From positions 248,001 through 312,000 of the forward strand of contig VYZI01000238.1 of assembly GCA_013397695.1 (NCBI GenBank): 64,000 bases of DNA. Direction: 5' to 3'. How positions within the stretch are numbered: position 1 is the first letter of the stretch; each line of letters starts with the position of its first letter. The stretch is from Centropus unirufus. Taxonomy: Eukaryota > Chordata > Aves > Cuculiformes > Centropidae. The notes under the pieces were generated by a model, which was not told the DNA's origin, did not search any database, and was given only the letters and a program-made list of their open reading frames with translations. A program made the position numbers and the translations under genes. Below are positions 24,141 through 37,000 of this stretch, one piece after another.

Positions 24141-25739
24141 GGAGTGGAGAAGACAAGAGCTCCTTCAAGAAGGAAATGAAGGGAGATGAGAAATAACGTC
24201 ATGAAATCCCAGCCCATGTCCTAACAAAACCACTCCCTACAAGTTCCTGAATACGCAGACATCCTGCTGGAAATGTTAGCAACAGCCTGCCATCCTTATC
24301 CTGCAAAGTGCCCATCTTCCTTAGCTGGGCACCAAGGAACCACTGTCTGGACATTTAATAAGCCCCAAAAATGTGGTGCCCTGAAGCGACATTACACAAT
24401 CCAGAAATCCCTGGAGAGCTGCTGCACTGGTCAGCTGCACAGCTTGTGCTACCAGGCAGATCTTCCCATGATGCATACGCTATTTATTCCATCCATTTAC
24501 CAAGTTAATGGTGGCTAAGAATAGACCCCAGAAGTCTTTCTGGTCTTAAAAACTTCTTCCCTTGCAAGGGAACACAAACCCAAGTGGCTTCTGGTATGTG
24601 TGGGACACAAACCATGAACCAAAGCCATGAAGAGCTTGCGCATTTCCAAGAATTCAGAGAATACACCTCTGCTTTTAAATAATCTCTGTTTCTGTTCAAG
24701 GAAATAAGTGTTTAGTAAGGATAACGCAGAAGAGAGCAATGGATATATAATCGGATCATTAATTGATAGAGAGATAATGCCAGACAGAGCCATAACTGTT
24801 CAAATGTCTTAGTTTGCTGTTATCTATTTCTGTGATGTTGCTAACTGCGGTAAATTTGCAATTCTGTAATAAACTGGAAAACATACATTAAACAAAGACC
24901 ATTTGACATTATGCCTTTAGAAAATATGCATCTTAAGTACAATTTATTCCTAATTTATTTATTATTTTTTGTAATGAAAATTGTTTTTACACATACTCCC
25001 CAATACTTTTGGGAAATTTCCCAAAACATACTAAAGATAGCACTATGGTTTTCTGCATCACTGCCAAAAATTAAAGCATTCATGTGCAGAACAAATACAT
25101 TTTCTTTCTGCATAAGCATTTTCCTCCTATTGCCTGAATTCAGTCTCTTGATAATCAGCAATTACAGAAAAGAACTATAACAATCAAATGGGCATTTGCG
25201 CTTATGGAAAATCATGCTATTTATTGCATGACTTATTGAGACGGAGAAAACTGTTTGGAAAAAAATATCAGTAAATGAAAGAAACTGTTATTTCAGAAAG
25301 CTGAAATTGTATTAATAGAGAGTCTAAAGAGCCTGGAGAAGAACACAGTTCATTTGGAATTGATTGGGTCTTAACAGAAACAGGAAAGATAAAATATGGG
25401 GATTTAAGGATCTTTTCCTCCCTTAAAATGTATTACTTTTTTCAACCGATGTTTTATCAAGTTATCTTCAGAATTATAGTGATGATGGAACATAATATTT
25501 GGGATCCGGCAGCAGTAGTGACTCTGGTAACCTCCAGGAAATGACAGTTCGCTCACCCACACCACACGTAGGCTCCAAACTACGAGCGTTCAGAATTTAC
25601 GAACAGAAAGGCCAAGGCAGAGGCCAGGAAATGAAAGCTCAGAGTCGCACAGTGACTAAAAATCAGAGTCACTTCCACACTCGGGGTCTGAAACAAGCAA
25701 TAAAGAACCCAGCGAGCCAGGGAGACCTCTTAACACCGC

Positions 25740-26240
25740 ACAAGTTTGGGGTTTTTTCCCCTTTTCCATGGAGCCGCCAGGTTTGCGCTCCAGCCAGCTG
25801 CCCAGGGGCCCTCCCAGCGCTCCTGCCCTGCAGCCGGGCGGCTGGTTTTGCAAAGCCTGGCTCAGCCCCACTCCGTGTCGCGGGGGGTGGACGCTCGTCT
25901 CGGCCTCGGCGGGGGCCAGGCCTAAGGCCAGGAAAGGGGCGCTGCGCCCTACCCCGCGCGCGCGGGCCGGCTGCCTCCGGTTTCCATGGCAACGCAAACA
26001 CGAGCTGCGCCGGGGCCTCCTCCACGCCCCGGTCTGGCCGTGCCCCCCCCGCGAAGAGGATCCTGGAGGAGCGCTCCTTTGGGGCAAGAAGCCGAAAGGT
26101 AACGGGGCCGAGGGCAAGCACGGCAACTGCTTTTCCATTTTTGACTCCGGGCTCACCCGGGCAAGCAGAGGCGGTCACCCGGACATCCCAGGCGCTGTCC
26201 TCTCCCAGCGAGAGTCAGGGGGGAGGCTTGGGAAACGGGA
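25740..26240 (+). promoter_or_regulatory. CFAP100: CFAP100 CpG-island promoter and probable noncoding exon 1
   Basis: An isolated CpG-dense block lies 1.8 kb before the first coding exon and in the correct orientation. It carries a perfect RFX X-box at 25980-25993, the usual mark of ciliary gene promoters. A good donor, CGAAAG|GTAACG, falls at 26098/26099 and could close a noncoding exon 1 that splices to the acceptor at 27997. No TATA box is seen. Long ORFs here on both strands are by-products of high GC. Confidence 0.65.
25980..25993. promoter_or_regulatory. X-box (RFX binding site)
   Basis: GTTTCCATGGCAAC is a full near-palindromic X-box; its reverse complement, GTTGCCATGGAAAC, is the classical RFX motif. 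It sits in the CpG island about 120 bp before a candidate exon 1 donor of CFAP100, an axonemal protein gene. RFX factors with FOXJ1 drive motile-cilium genes (known biology), so regulation of CFAP100 by RFX is a strong inference. Confidence 0.75.
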
Positions 26241-27997
26241 CACATCTGTCCCTGGAACAGCTGCTCTGCAGCTCAAAACTTGCAGTCATTTCCCAGCGAG
26301 CCATAACAAGGCTTCTCTGCAAAGAGACAGTGTTATCGAAAGCTTAACAGCTATAAAACACACGTTTGTCCAGTGCAGTGGGAGCATGGTGCATGGGTTT
26401 TATTCCATTATTTTTTAGAACTGTTTGCGCGTTTACTTTCGCATATTTTTTTCTGTGCAGCAGCTTGATGCTAGGGGAAAGCACTGAATCAATGTTTGAG
26501 TAAATTAAAACTATGAATGTCTTCGCTGTAGATTCACATCCTGCTGGCCACTGGCATGTAGCTACTGAAACCTAAAAACATCAGAAGCAGTGAAATATAC
26601 GCCAAATGATTCTAGCCACAACACAATTTTTAATTGGCATTATTGAACTTAATAATTATATTTACCACTACCAATGCTTCTTTATCTTTTGGCAGTATTT
26701 CTAAAGTGATGTGCAAACAATATATTAAAAAAAATTATGACCTCAAGCTGCACCAAGGAAGGTTCAGGTTGCACATTAAGGAAAAAGTTTTCACTGAGAG
26801 GGCCATCAGGCGCTGGAACAGCTGCCCAGGGCGGTGATGGAATCATCTTCCCTAGAGGTTATGTTGCTCCAGAAGGTAGATGTGGGACCTCTAGAGAAAA
26901 ATATCCCATTAAGTTGCATCAGAGAGACATGAAGTCTGAGCAACCAGGCAAGGAGGCTTTTGGAAAAGGTACCTCAGGAAGTGCAAAAGAAAGAAGAAAC
27001 ATTTCTGGTATACTCAAGCAGCCTAAATTCTACCTCAGCCTCTGTGTCTCATCAACATTGAAAGTTTGACGCCTCCAAAGAATATGATACTAATTGGGCA
27101 GCTGCAGAAACACAGCCAATAGGAAACACAAAGCACCAAGGACATACATGGAAATGAGGCCAGATGAGTTTAGCTCTAAATACTTAAAAATTGGAGGCTG
27201 TTCAGAGTTAAAAATTATGCTCTAAAATAGCCTTAAAACTAGTGCAAGCGGAAGAAGATATTTTCTGCTATGTTTTACATCAGTGCAGACTTGAAATGGT
27301 CCCAGCAGCATAATTGTATCAATTGAACTAATACCTCTCTGGACCCAGCTTGCTGCCTTTGTTGATTAAAAGATAACTTTAACAATTGTCTATCTGTTCT
27401 TTGTAAGTGAGATCATTATAATTACACCTTTTCCCCTAGGACCTATAGCAAAGACTACAAAGAAAAAACTTAACGTTCAACAGTTTGCCAGACTAAAATT
27501 AAACTCAATAGGGCTGTCCAACAATCATTCAGCCTTATCACAAAAAGAACCAAAGTGCCGACACAATTTCTGGTAAGAGCTTTAGAGATTAAAAGCGTAA
27601 TGAGAGGATGAAAACCAGTAATGCGAGAATGAAAAACTATGGCTTTGGATCAGAACTGGAGATGCAGATGGAACAAGAGGCAGGGGACTCTTGTTGCAAC
27701 TCTGGTTGCTTGGTGTCTCCAAATTGTTTTGTCTTTGCTTTGTCACCAGACAGTGGGTAAGGAGGACTGTATTTTACACAGCTTTTACATAAACCAGGGC
27801 TAAACTTCTCATTTTTGAGGTCAGAACACAAACATTTTCCGGTTTAATGAAATTTTTCTTAATTTGTACAGACACAAAAGACTCAGTGTTTAAGATCCAG
27901 AAAGGCCTAAGGCCCATTGTTACTGTAAAACCTGCTGTGTCCGTTACTAGTAGTAACAGGCATTTGATTGATTTGTTTATGGTTTTCCTTGGGTCAG
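26099..27997 (+). other. CFAP100: CFAP100 putative intron 1
   Basis: Lies between the candidate exon 1 donor and the acceptor before the first coding exon. Apart from the CR1 fragment at 26.7 kb I see no gene. The limits depend on the exon 1 call. Confidence 0.45.
26738..26872 (+). mobile_element. CR1 LINE 3'-end fragment (sense on plus strand)
   Basis: CCTCAAGCTGCACCAAGGAA, AAGTTTTCACTGAGAGGG, CATCAGGCGCTGGAACAG and CTGCCCAGGGCGGTGATGGA follow the 3' region of avian CR1. The copy is truncated and diverged, and it lies in the first intron of CFAP100. Confidence 0.75.
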
Positions 27998-28005
27998 GGT
28001 CAAAG

Positions 28006-28084
28006 ATGCCATCTCCACATACAGAGTCGACATCTAAAAGTCTCTCTTCCGAAGCTGGAATGGACAATCAGCTTACGCTGTCAG
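28006..28084 (+). CDS. CFAP100: CFAP100 coding exon 1
   Basis: Encodes residues 1-26 plus one base, beginning MPSPHTEST. The acceptor TTGGGTCAG ends at 27997, leaving 8 nt of leader before the ATG; the donor is CAG|GTAAAG. The N-terminus is poorly conserved in this family, so the start is the least certain part of the protein. Confidence 0.75.
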
Positions 28085-31000
28085 GTAAAGCCGTGATGCT
28101 CCAGCAGCTTTTTGTTGTTAGATCAAGAGGAGAGGCCTGTCATCAGACTCTTCTGCCCACAATGCGACGATAAAATAGCTCCAAACCTTAAAAAATCCCT
28201 TGCTGGAATCCTGAGATGATCAACAGATATGATCAAGTGTAAACAATACAAAGGTCTCAATTATATCACCAGCTTCTCATAAGCCCTATCCAGCTTCCTG
28301 CTGTTGATTCAGCATCATTAGACATCTACAGCTGTGCACACAGCTGCTTGCCCACCCTTCAGGTGTGATGCAGATCAGAGTCCCCTTGCATTACGTCATT
28401 ACATTCTGCCTCTCATCTGCTACATTCTCATCCTTTTTTTTTTTTTTTTGCAGAAAGCCCAGAAAAGGATGAAGAAAATCCATTTACAGTTCTTCCAGAT
28501 ATCAGTGTTTTCTCAATAAGGGACAAGGAAATTGAAAAGGCTAAGGCGGTACGTATACATGCTTTAGGCCAATGTACATACAAACAACTCAATAGGGTAG
28601 GCAACCAACCATATGAAGTCATACCAAAATTTAGTGCATAAGAGAAAGAATAGCTGCCAAAGTCAGCTGAGATTCCCCTCAATCAGCTTCCAGTCCGCTG
28701 AAGTCCATGATGAGAGATTAACCAAGAGCAGGCCTGAGCACAGACTCGCTGGTTGCTATTGCAAAATCTGGATATTGTCACTTTGTTTACCTACTTCAAG
28801 GTAGATCTACCACTGATTCCTGTTCCTAGAGAAGATGCCTGCCAGTGCTGTTACCATTGATTTTTACATGAAGCTTTGATGCAAGATATCTTGCTTTCCA
28901 CTTCAACAAGCCTAGCTTTCTGTTTGAGAAGCTGTATTCCAGTGTTTGATGTGACCTTCTTCTGAACTGCCAATTAAATGAATGCCTATGAAGAAGGACA
29001 ATATGGGATTCATGCCTTGGATTTCTCTCCATAAGACAGGGAATTGCAACCCACCAGACCAGAGAGCTGATTCTTAGGAATGTCTCTTTCTTCCTTATTT
29101 CTGCAGTTGACTTTCCTTAAGCCATGCAATGCAAAGGGTCAGGAAGTTATGGAGAGGTTGTCACATCTCTGAGAAGTCTGATCATTGAATGTGGTTGCAG
29201 AAGCCAGGCAGCAGTATGGAAGCAGGAGGTCTTTGTTTCTAAATCACAAAGGGCAGGCTCCAAACAAGCTTAAGCAAGCCTCCTCACCTGACATTGACTG
29301 ATAGTCTGATTTTAGCTTGGGTTGAAGGTTCACTGTGTAAGTATGAGGAAGAATTTAGGAAGAAGTGTACTAAGGATGTCTGCTGAGTGATGTCCTTAGC
29401 CTAACCCATGCCCAAAGTCTACAGAGAGCAATGAATTATACTTCACTTCATCTGAAAGTACTGAGATTGAGTACTGAACAATGCTCTAGAAAGTTGTGGA
29501 GTAGGTTTGAACATATCCTCTCAATCAAAACTTTGGGGTTTGCATGCCTTTGTGAAAATTGGACTGAGTCAGTATTGAGCATGGGCTGCCCTGACTTGAA
29601 GGATGAATCTCTAAAAATTTCTATTCTCTCCGAGGATTAACCCAGGAAGGAAAAATGAGGATACTGAGTAAGTACAAACTGGTGCAACTGGTGATTGGAT
29701 GCCAAATACAAATCAACAAACTAATGAGAAGAAATGCTAAGAAAGCAAGTGTTTTGGTTGCCTCATGAGAGAACATCATTGATGAACATAGTCAGGTAAA
29801 CCAGGCAAATTTGCATCAGCAGGGTATCAGTAGCCTGTAAATTTCTAGACTGTGAATAACCACTCACGTCTTTCAAAACCACAGCAAACAAATCACATAA
29901 TCAAACTGTTCACATAACTGACTTCTCATAGGAACGTGAAAGGATGAAGACAATGAAAATCCATGAGAAAACTACTTACTCCACTAAAATAAAAGCAAAG
30001 CCAAAAGAATTCAGGAAAGCTCTGCAAGAGGAAGAAGAGGAGGGCATAACACTGTCAACAGATGAAGACAGAGTGAAAAGTCTCCGGAAGAGACTTTCAT
30101 CAAAAGCCATTAAAAGAGGTAGGAAAGAGTTACTATCTTTGTAGTGGTGCTGCTCAGCTGGGTAACAGCCTAAAGTATGAATTAAAAAGGGGAGGGGAGT
30201 TAGCTCTAGCTGACTTTACTGGGCTCTTGCTGAGAGTTTGCAGGACTTTGTGGAGACGTTTCCACTAAGCTGGCCTAGAGTTGTGTTTTAGTGGATATGG
30301 GCCTAAGACTTCAACCTCTGACATGAGGATTAGCTTTGCCATTCCTGTCTAGACACCGACCTTTGTAAGGAGCAGATTCTCCATGCTGTTCTACCTGGTC
30401 TTACCCCACAAAAGCCCATATGAAACTGATCCTAAACAAGGTCATAACTATAATAATCAGTATTGCTGGTTCCAACGCCGACCACAGCCCTGCTCATGGC
30501 AACCTCGATTTTCACTGTGTTTCACCTTGGCTATATTTCTCTCTCTAATCTCATCAACTTCATATTTTCCATTTCAGACTACCCAGTACTAAAGGAGTCA
30601 TTCCGGGACTACATAATTAACGAAAGAAATATATTTTTACTCAAGGTACGTGGCCTTAAGGATGTTACCTTCTGTTTGTTTAATTATTCATTCCTGTGTT
30701 GCTTTGTTTTGTTTATTTTTCCCTTGAGATCCATTGCCTAGAGATGACACCAAGAAAGTATACATCAGGCCTCACAAACTGATTGCTCAAGTCCTGTGTT
30801 AAAGGTATTCGTAGTCAATAGCCCAGCAGTGCCCAGTTGAGAAAGACGTAGGTGGTTTGCACTATGCAGTAGCAGACCCACAGTTATTTAATTTGTGGGA
30901 TGCACAGATATACTGACCTTTCGGCTTCTCCTGTCACATACATAAGTTATACCTGGAAGACATTCTAATAAAAGAATAAGGGAGCTGTGCTAGAATATCC

Positions 31001-34000
31001 CCATTATTCACCTCTGTTATTGGGCTGCAATTAAACTGAATACATTTTTGTCAGCCAGGAATTAACACTGCGCTGGGACTTCTGAATTCTGCCTTTAGTT
31101 TAACAGCTTATTTGCTATGTTACTTCTGAAACATCTCCTGGACTCTGTGTACCCTAGACTAAGACATGTACCTTGGTTTTAAATCTTTATGCGTTCTGCC
31201 AACAGCTCTAATAAGATAATAAGGTAACCAAGAACAAAGCTAAACCAACATACCTTTAAAACCAACCAACCAATGTGACTGTTGTCTTTTGGGTTTATTT
31301 CAGTATGACATGACAGTAAAGCAAGATGAGATTCAGAGTTTGAAGAACATAATAAAGAAAGAGGAAAGAAAATTGGAAAAGGCTGAAAACTGCCTGGAGA
31401 AGGAAGCTGCCATGTTTGATGAGTTCCTGAAGGAGAACCATAAAAACGCTTTTCAAGCCCTGAAAAGGTAATGGAAGTTGAGGGAACCACGTGTGTGTTC
31501 CTTTGCATTGGACGTGGGTGTTTTTGACATTCCTGCAAGGGTTTGGCTAGCATCCATCCTCAGGTGCTCTGCATCTGATTTTTCCCTGAGTTACAGTCCT
31601 GGTGGCACTTTGTCTCCGCACATTCAGTGAAAGAGAGGAAGAGGATCAAAAGCTGAGGAATGCCCTCATTGCGTAAGCTCTTGATTTGGTTGCAGCAAGA
31701 AACCTGCTGTTGGCTGTACCACTTCCACTCTTCTCACAACACCCTAACAACAGGGAGATGCTTCTACCCACACCCTCATAGCAGATATAGTCACTAAGTG
31801 AAGGAAATTCAGCTCTTTGGCCCATTACAGATATCACAAGGGCAGAGCAGCAAGTTATGCTCAGCAGCGGCCACATTAGGGAGACCTGAACCTGAAGTGT
31901 CACCGATACCCCATACTCTCTTTCCCTGGACATGCAAAATCTTCAGGCAGGAGCCAAGCATCACCTGGGATACATCTATAAGAGAGATTTCTAGAAAAGA
32001 GATTTCTAGTACTCCTCCCACATCTTTTCCTCTGTTTTCTATGCACTTCAATTCACAACTCAGCACCAAATTGTTTTATGGCTTGTATTTATGCATTCTT
32101 CTCTAGTGCTGAAAAAGAAACTGAAGAAAAGACAAAGAAAATATTGAAGATCCATGCTATCACTTCCGAAATAGAGAAAGTCCAAAGGTAATGGTTGGAC
32201 ACTAATCCTGCCTAGCTTTTAGCAGCCCCTACAGTGCTATACCGTCACAGCCCTCGGGGAAAGAAAGGAATTGGGGGAAAAAGATTTTTAAAAATGTTCC
32301 ATTTTGATAGTCAGAGTGTTTCAGCTGTTGTTTTTCAGATACTGGCTTTATCTCTAAAACTCAACTATTTTTTGATAAATACTTTTTAAAAGTATAAATA
32401 TTCCAAACCCAAAATTAAATGCCTAGTCTCAGATTAAAGACGAAACAAAACTAAGTGATGCATTTTAATGGCAACCTGGGGAAACAACAATTAAAAAATG
32501 ATAATTTTAATTATAGGTTGAGCTGGCAAGGTTTCTCATTCATTTTCAAGTAAAAAATCCCAAATGAGTAATCCCACTGACACAGCAATGGTCTGGCCAC
32601 AGAGATGTGACCAGATAACTTCTGCATGAGGAACCACAGACACCATGCAGGGCAAGCTCCCATTTCTTTCTGCATGTCCATGAAGACATGCACCCTCTTG
32701 ACCCTTCTCTATGTAAAGCCAAATATCAAAATTTAGAAAGAACCTGTTCAAACAGGGAGCTTTCCTCCTAGCTAACAAACTTTGTCCACTGCTTTCACTC
32801 CAGTGAAATAACCAGATTCCGGAATACTCTGCAGGAGTACAAGATGTACAGGGACTTCCTCTATCAATTATCTCCAAAGGAGTGGCAGGAGGAACGTAGG
32901 GAAAAGTACACAAAGAATTTGAGAAGAACATCCAAAGGTGATGACGAAAGTCCCTCACTTCTTGCCACCTCAGAGCAGGGTGAGTGCCAGGGAACACCTT
33001 CCCACTCCTAGCTGGGACAGCCCTGTGCTCTAACTGTACATCTCCTTGTCTCCAGACCAGGGTCTGACAGCCGGGACAAGCTCTCTTCTGTCTTCAAAAA
33101 GTTTGGATCTCAGCACAATACATGAGATCAGGCCACAGCTCAGAAAAACCCTGAAGCCTCTAACAAGAAAAATGTAAGCACAAAACAATGCAAACAACAG
33201 GCTTAAGTAACACAGAAAGCACTCAGGTGGTTGAGAGCCAGCATACAGGAAACCAACTCCTCACCTTCACTGGGAGCTTACCTCGTTGGAACTAATTGTC
33301 TGGTTGGAACAAACCTAAATACCAGCTGGAAGCTGGCATACAAGTCAGTATCTGTGACCCTGTTCCAACAGAGCTCCATCCTCAGATCCTCTGCTAAGAA
33401 TCCACCCAAAGAGTTTGGACCTTGACCCCAGGAGGAATCATAAACCTTGGGCACTTCTCCTGGAGCAAAACTGCTCTGTGGCGTCTTTGTAGCTCAGTTA
33501 CTCGTTCCCTTTTTTGGTCACAGCTGCTGTGCAAACAGCTGCCTGCTCTTTCACTATTAATGAAGGCCCAAGGTCATTGTAGACCCACATTGCACTGGCC
33601 GTGTCCTTTCAGTAAGAGCCTTCAGGCTGTGAGTGCTGGGATTCAGGCAGACTGACACTGCTGTAACAACGGCAGGGCCAGTCCGAGAAGTGGCGGGGCA
33701 AATGGGAGCGTGAGACAAATATGGCCAGCAGCTCCAGCTTTTTGAGGCAAAAAAGAGAAATTGCCTGGAAAAGCAAGGCATGAAAGGCTGGTGAGTCTTC
33801 TAAGGGTGAAAACAACTGGCTATCAATAGTTTTAATTAAATCATTGCTTGCAGAGCCATTTCCTCTGCCTCCACCCAGAGCACTGCAGGTGCTGCCACGT
33901 GCCACCTCTCATAAAGCCACTGCAAACACTAGGCTGTTGTCACATGGCAGGAACAATTTGGATACAAGTGGAGCTGGCACTAAGATGACGTAAATGGAGG

Positions 34001-37000
34001 TTTTTCACCTCTCTATGGCACAAGGGACAAGGGCAAGTGAAGGTGACGGGCAGGCTCTGCTCGCAACACCAGTCAGGCCCCTCTTGCCTTGCTCTTCCAG
34101 TTCTTGTGCTGGTTTGTCCCTGGGGCTGAGCAGGGAGGAAAGAGGCTGCACTTTGGGTTATTGGTAGTAGTTTCTGCAGAGGAAGAAGCGCTAAACAGCC
34201 TTCTCCCTGGGCAGGTCAAAACTGCAGAATCTCATGGTGGCCACACCATGTTGTTCAAGAGCAGTACCATCTCCACACAGAGCACAAGGCTTTCTCCGCA
34301 CTTGCTGTGCTGCTGCCTGAGCCTTTTTAAACAAGGCTCTTGCATTCCCTTCTCATTAGCCAAGAGCCCAGCCTCCCATGAAATTTGAAGGTGTTTGAAT
34401 CAACACCTTCAGTTCAGGCTCATGCGTCCTGCTTGACCGTGCTGGCCAGCAGAGCCTGGAGCAGTTCAAAAGGCAACTTGCTTGTGAACAGACATCGCTA
34501 CCATGCTGCATGTCTGTGTGACCCCTAGCTGCTACTGACCCCCCACTGCCACAGGGAGCCAAACGTGTGACTGTGTGAAGGACTATTCAGAAGCAAACAG
34601 CAACAGCAAACAACAACAGTGTTCATGATTCACTAACAAGGTCTCCTTTGAGCTATCATTGCTCTAAGGGTCTGACACACAAAATGATTTTTTTTTTAAT
34701 TTCAGAAGTTCACTGGAGGATGCAGAGGGCGAAACCTCCTTCGATGAGGATGAGGTCGAGGTCAGACATTCTGTGTTAAAATATTTAGACTTTCTGTTTG
34801 TTCTGTGTCATTTATAGATGCTAGTCATTTATCTCGCCTTCTAAACATTCATTATGGTATTGAGGAGTTGGTGTAGCCACTTATTATAAATGTATGTTTA
34901 TACATTCATAAGAGTTTATTTACATATATAGTAAATACCTTAGTTTAACTTTCCCCCTTCGCTCTCCCAAAATCTACCATCACTTTGAAGCTTGCTATCC
35001 ACCAAAAAGATATGACATCATATAATGGCAAATTTTGAAACTAGTGAAGTTCTTGTTTTATGCCTGAAATGAAATTTTTCCCACTTACAGACATTTGCAC
35101 CACTTTTTACTCCCCAAAATACAACTTGTCTTGGGGTTGAGTTACTGAGGCAGTGTAAAGCTATACACATCAGGAAGGTGGGAGGCATCTATATGTGTGT
35201 GGACACTTATGGATTTCTCTACATGGAAGACCATTTGAACAACCGGGTCTAGTGCAGACCAATCTCCATGTAATGGAAAAAAGGAAATAGAAAAGAAGGT
35301 AAAGGAGGACAAAAACTCATGCCATGTGTTTTCCACTCCAGGAGCCCGAGTTGTATTTTACTGATCCCCAACAATTGCTATCTATTTTCACGGAGATGGA
35401 GGATGAGAACTTGTCCTTTATCCAGAGTGCCCAGGAGGCTGAGGAAAATTTGGCCAAGGTCCACCACACTTTCATCACCGTGCATGAAAGCATGTAAGCA
35501 TGATGTGCTGGGAAGGGGTCCATGTGCCTCAGCTTTCAAACATGTGACTCCCTCTTCCTTCCATTAGCACCTTGCCACCAGGCTGCACGCTGCAGACAAC
35601 ACGTGTTGCTGTTTGTGCAGCACACAGGGTCTCTTTCTCATACCTCTCAAGCCCAGCAGCAGCCCATCTAACTCACTGCCTTGTGAGCTCCTTGAAGCAT
35701 GTCCCATCTATACAATTTAGGAGACAGGACCTGAGCATGGGACTAGTTCCTTGCATGTAGCAACCTGGAGTGGACATAGGATCATAGAATCGCTAGGTTG
35801 GAAGACCATCAAGATCGAGTTCAAGCTTTCCTGACTACCACTAAACCTTATCCCCAAGCACCTCATGTACTCATCTTTTAAATAGATCCAGGGATGGCAA
35901 TTCCACCCCTTCCCTGGGAAGCCTGTTCCAGCACCCAATGACCCTCTCAGGTAAAAAATTTTTCCTACTGCCCAATCTGAACCTCCCTTGGTGCAGCTTG
36001 AGGCCGTTTCCCCTCCTCCTATCCTGTCACCTGGGGGGAGACCAGCACCCACCACTCCACAACCTCCTTTCAGGCAGTTGTAAGCAGTGATGAGGTCTCC
36101 CCTCAACCTCCTCTTCTCCAGGCTAAACAACCCTCATTCCCTCAGCCACTCCTCTTAAGACTCGTTCTCCACTCCCTTTGCCAGCTCCACTTCCTTCTCT
36201 GGATGCTCCAGACCCTCAACATCCTTCTTCTAGTGAGGGACCCAGAACTGGACCCAGGATTCGAGGGGCGGCCTCACCAGCGCTGAGTCCAGGGGCAGAA
36301 TCACCTCCCTGGCCCTGCTGGCCACGCTGTTTCTGATACAGGCCAAGATGCCATTGGCTTTCTTGGCCACCTGGGCACACTGCTGGCTCATGTTCAGAAG
36401 CTAGAAGTATCCTGTAATTCTACATAAAAATGAAAGAAAAAAAACAAGGCATGTCCTGGAGTGATCCAGACCAGCATCTATTCTGACAAGATGCAAATCC
36501 TTCCTATTGGAAGCCAGCAGGGAGCCCAAGTGCAATTGCAAGATAGTAATTCAATGGTAGGCACATATTTTAATAGTTACAATTTTTNNNNNNNNNNNNN
36601 NNNNNNNNNNNNNNNNNTTAAAGTGTACCTTATTCCCTTTTGAAAGTTTTAAATCTACTTCCCCCTTTGACAGTTTACCTGTGCTTCCTTTCTTCCCCAC
36701 ACCAGCACAGTAACCGCAATTCCACAAAAAACACCAAATTCGCCCTGCGCTCAGAAGTGTAGGTGCCAGCTCCCCAGGAACGGCATGAAGTGTTACCTCC
36801 ATCTGCCGGCAGCAGGAGGGACGGTCCGGGCTGGGAAGTGTCGTGTTGCAGAGATGCCCTTCACAAAATAACTTTCTCTTCTGGCCTAGGGAGAAGCAGG
36901 TAGCAGAGCTGAAACAGCAGGTGGCCACCCTCAAATCCTCCGTCGCCAAGGAGGAGGAGAGAGTAGCAGATCTGAAGCTTGAAGTTCAGCTCTTCTCTGC

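Larger units (their letters stand above)
7033..25740. other. KLF15-CFAP100 intergenic region
   Basis: 18.7 kb with no exon-like frame with homology that I recognise on either strand; reading frames are short. It holds several MIR-like SINE fragments (listed separately), short simple repeats and the CRE/C/EBP-like cluster at 16.7 kb. KLF15 transcription leaves leftward and CFAP100 rightward, so any enhancer here could serve either gene. Confidence 0.6.
35494..36889 (+). other. CFAP100: CFAP100 intron 10 with CR1 insertion and assembly gap
   Basis: Contains the CR1 copy at 35775-36400 and a run of 30 N at 36588-36617. No exon is missing from the reading frame across this intron: phases of exons 10 and 11 join correctly, so the gap is intronic. 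Confidence 0.85.

Noticed and set aside
25499..26347. 282-codon plus-strand ORF and overlapping minus-strand ORFs of 166-169 codons
   Set aside because: All coincide with the CFAP100 CpG island, where high GC suppresses stops. No conserved motif.
35717..36130. 137-codon minus-strand ORF
   Set aside because: A frame through the CR1 3' region with random flanks; belongs to the repeat.
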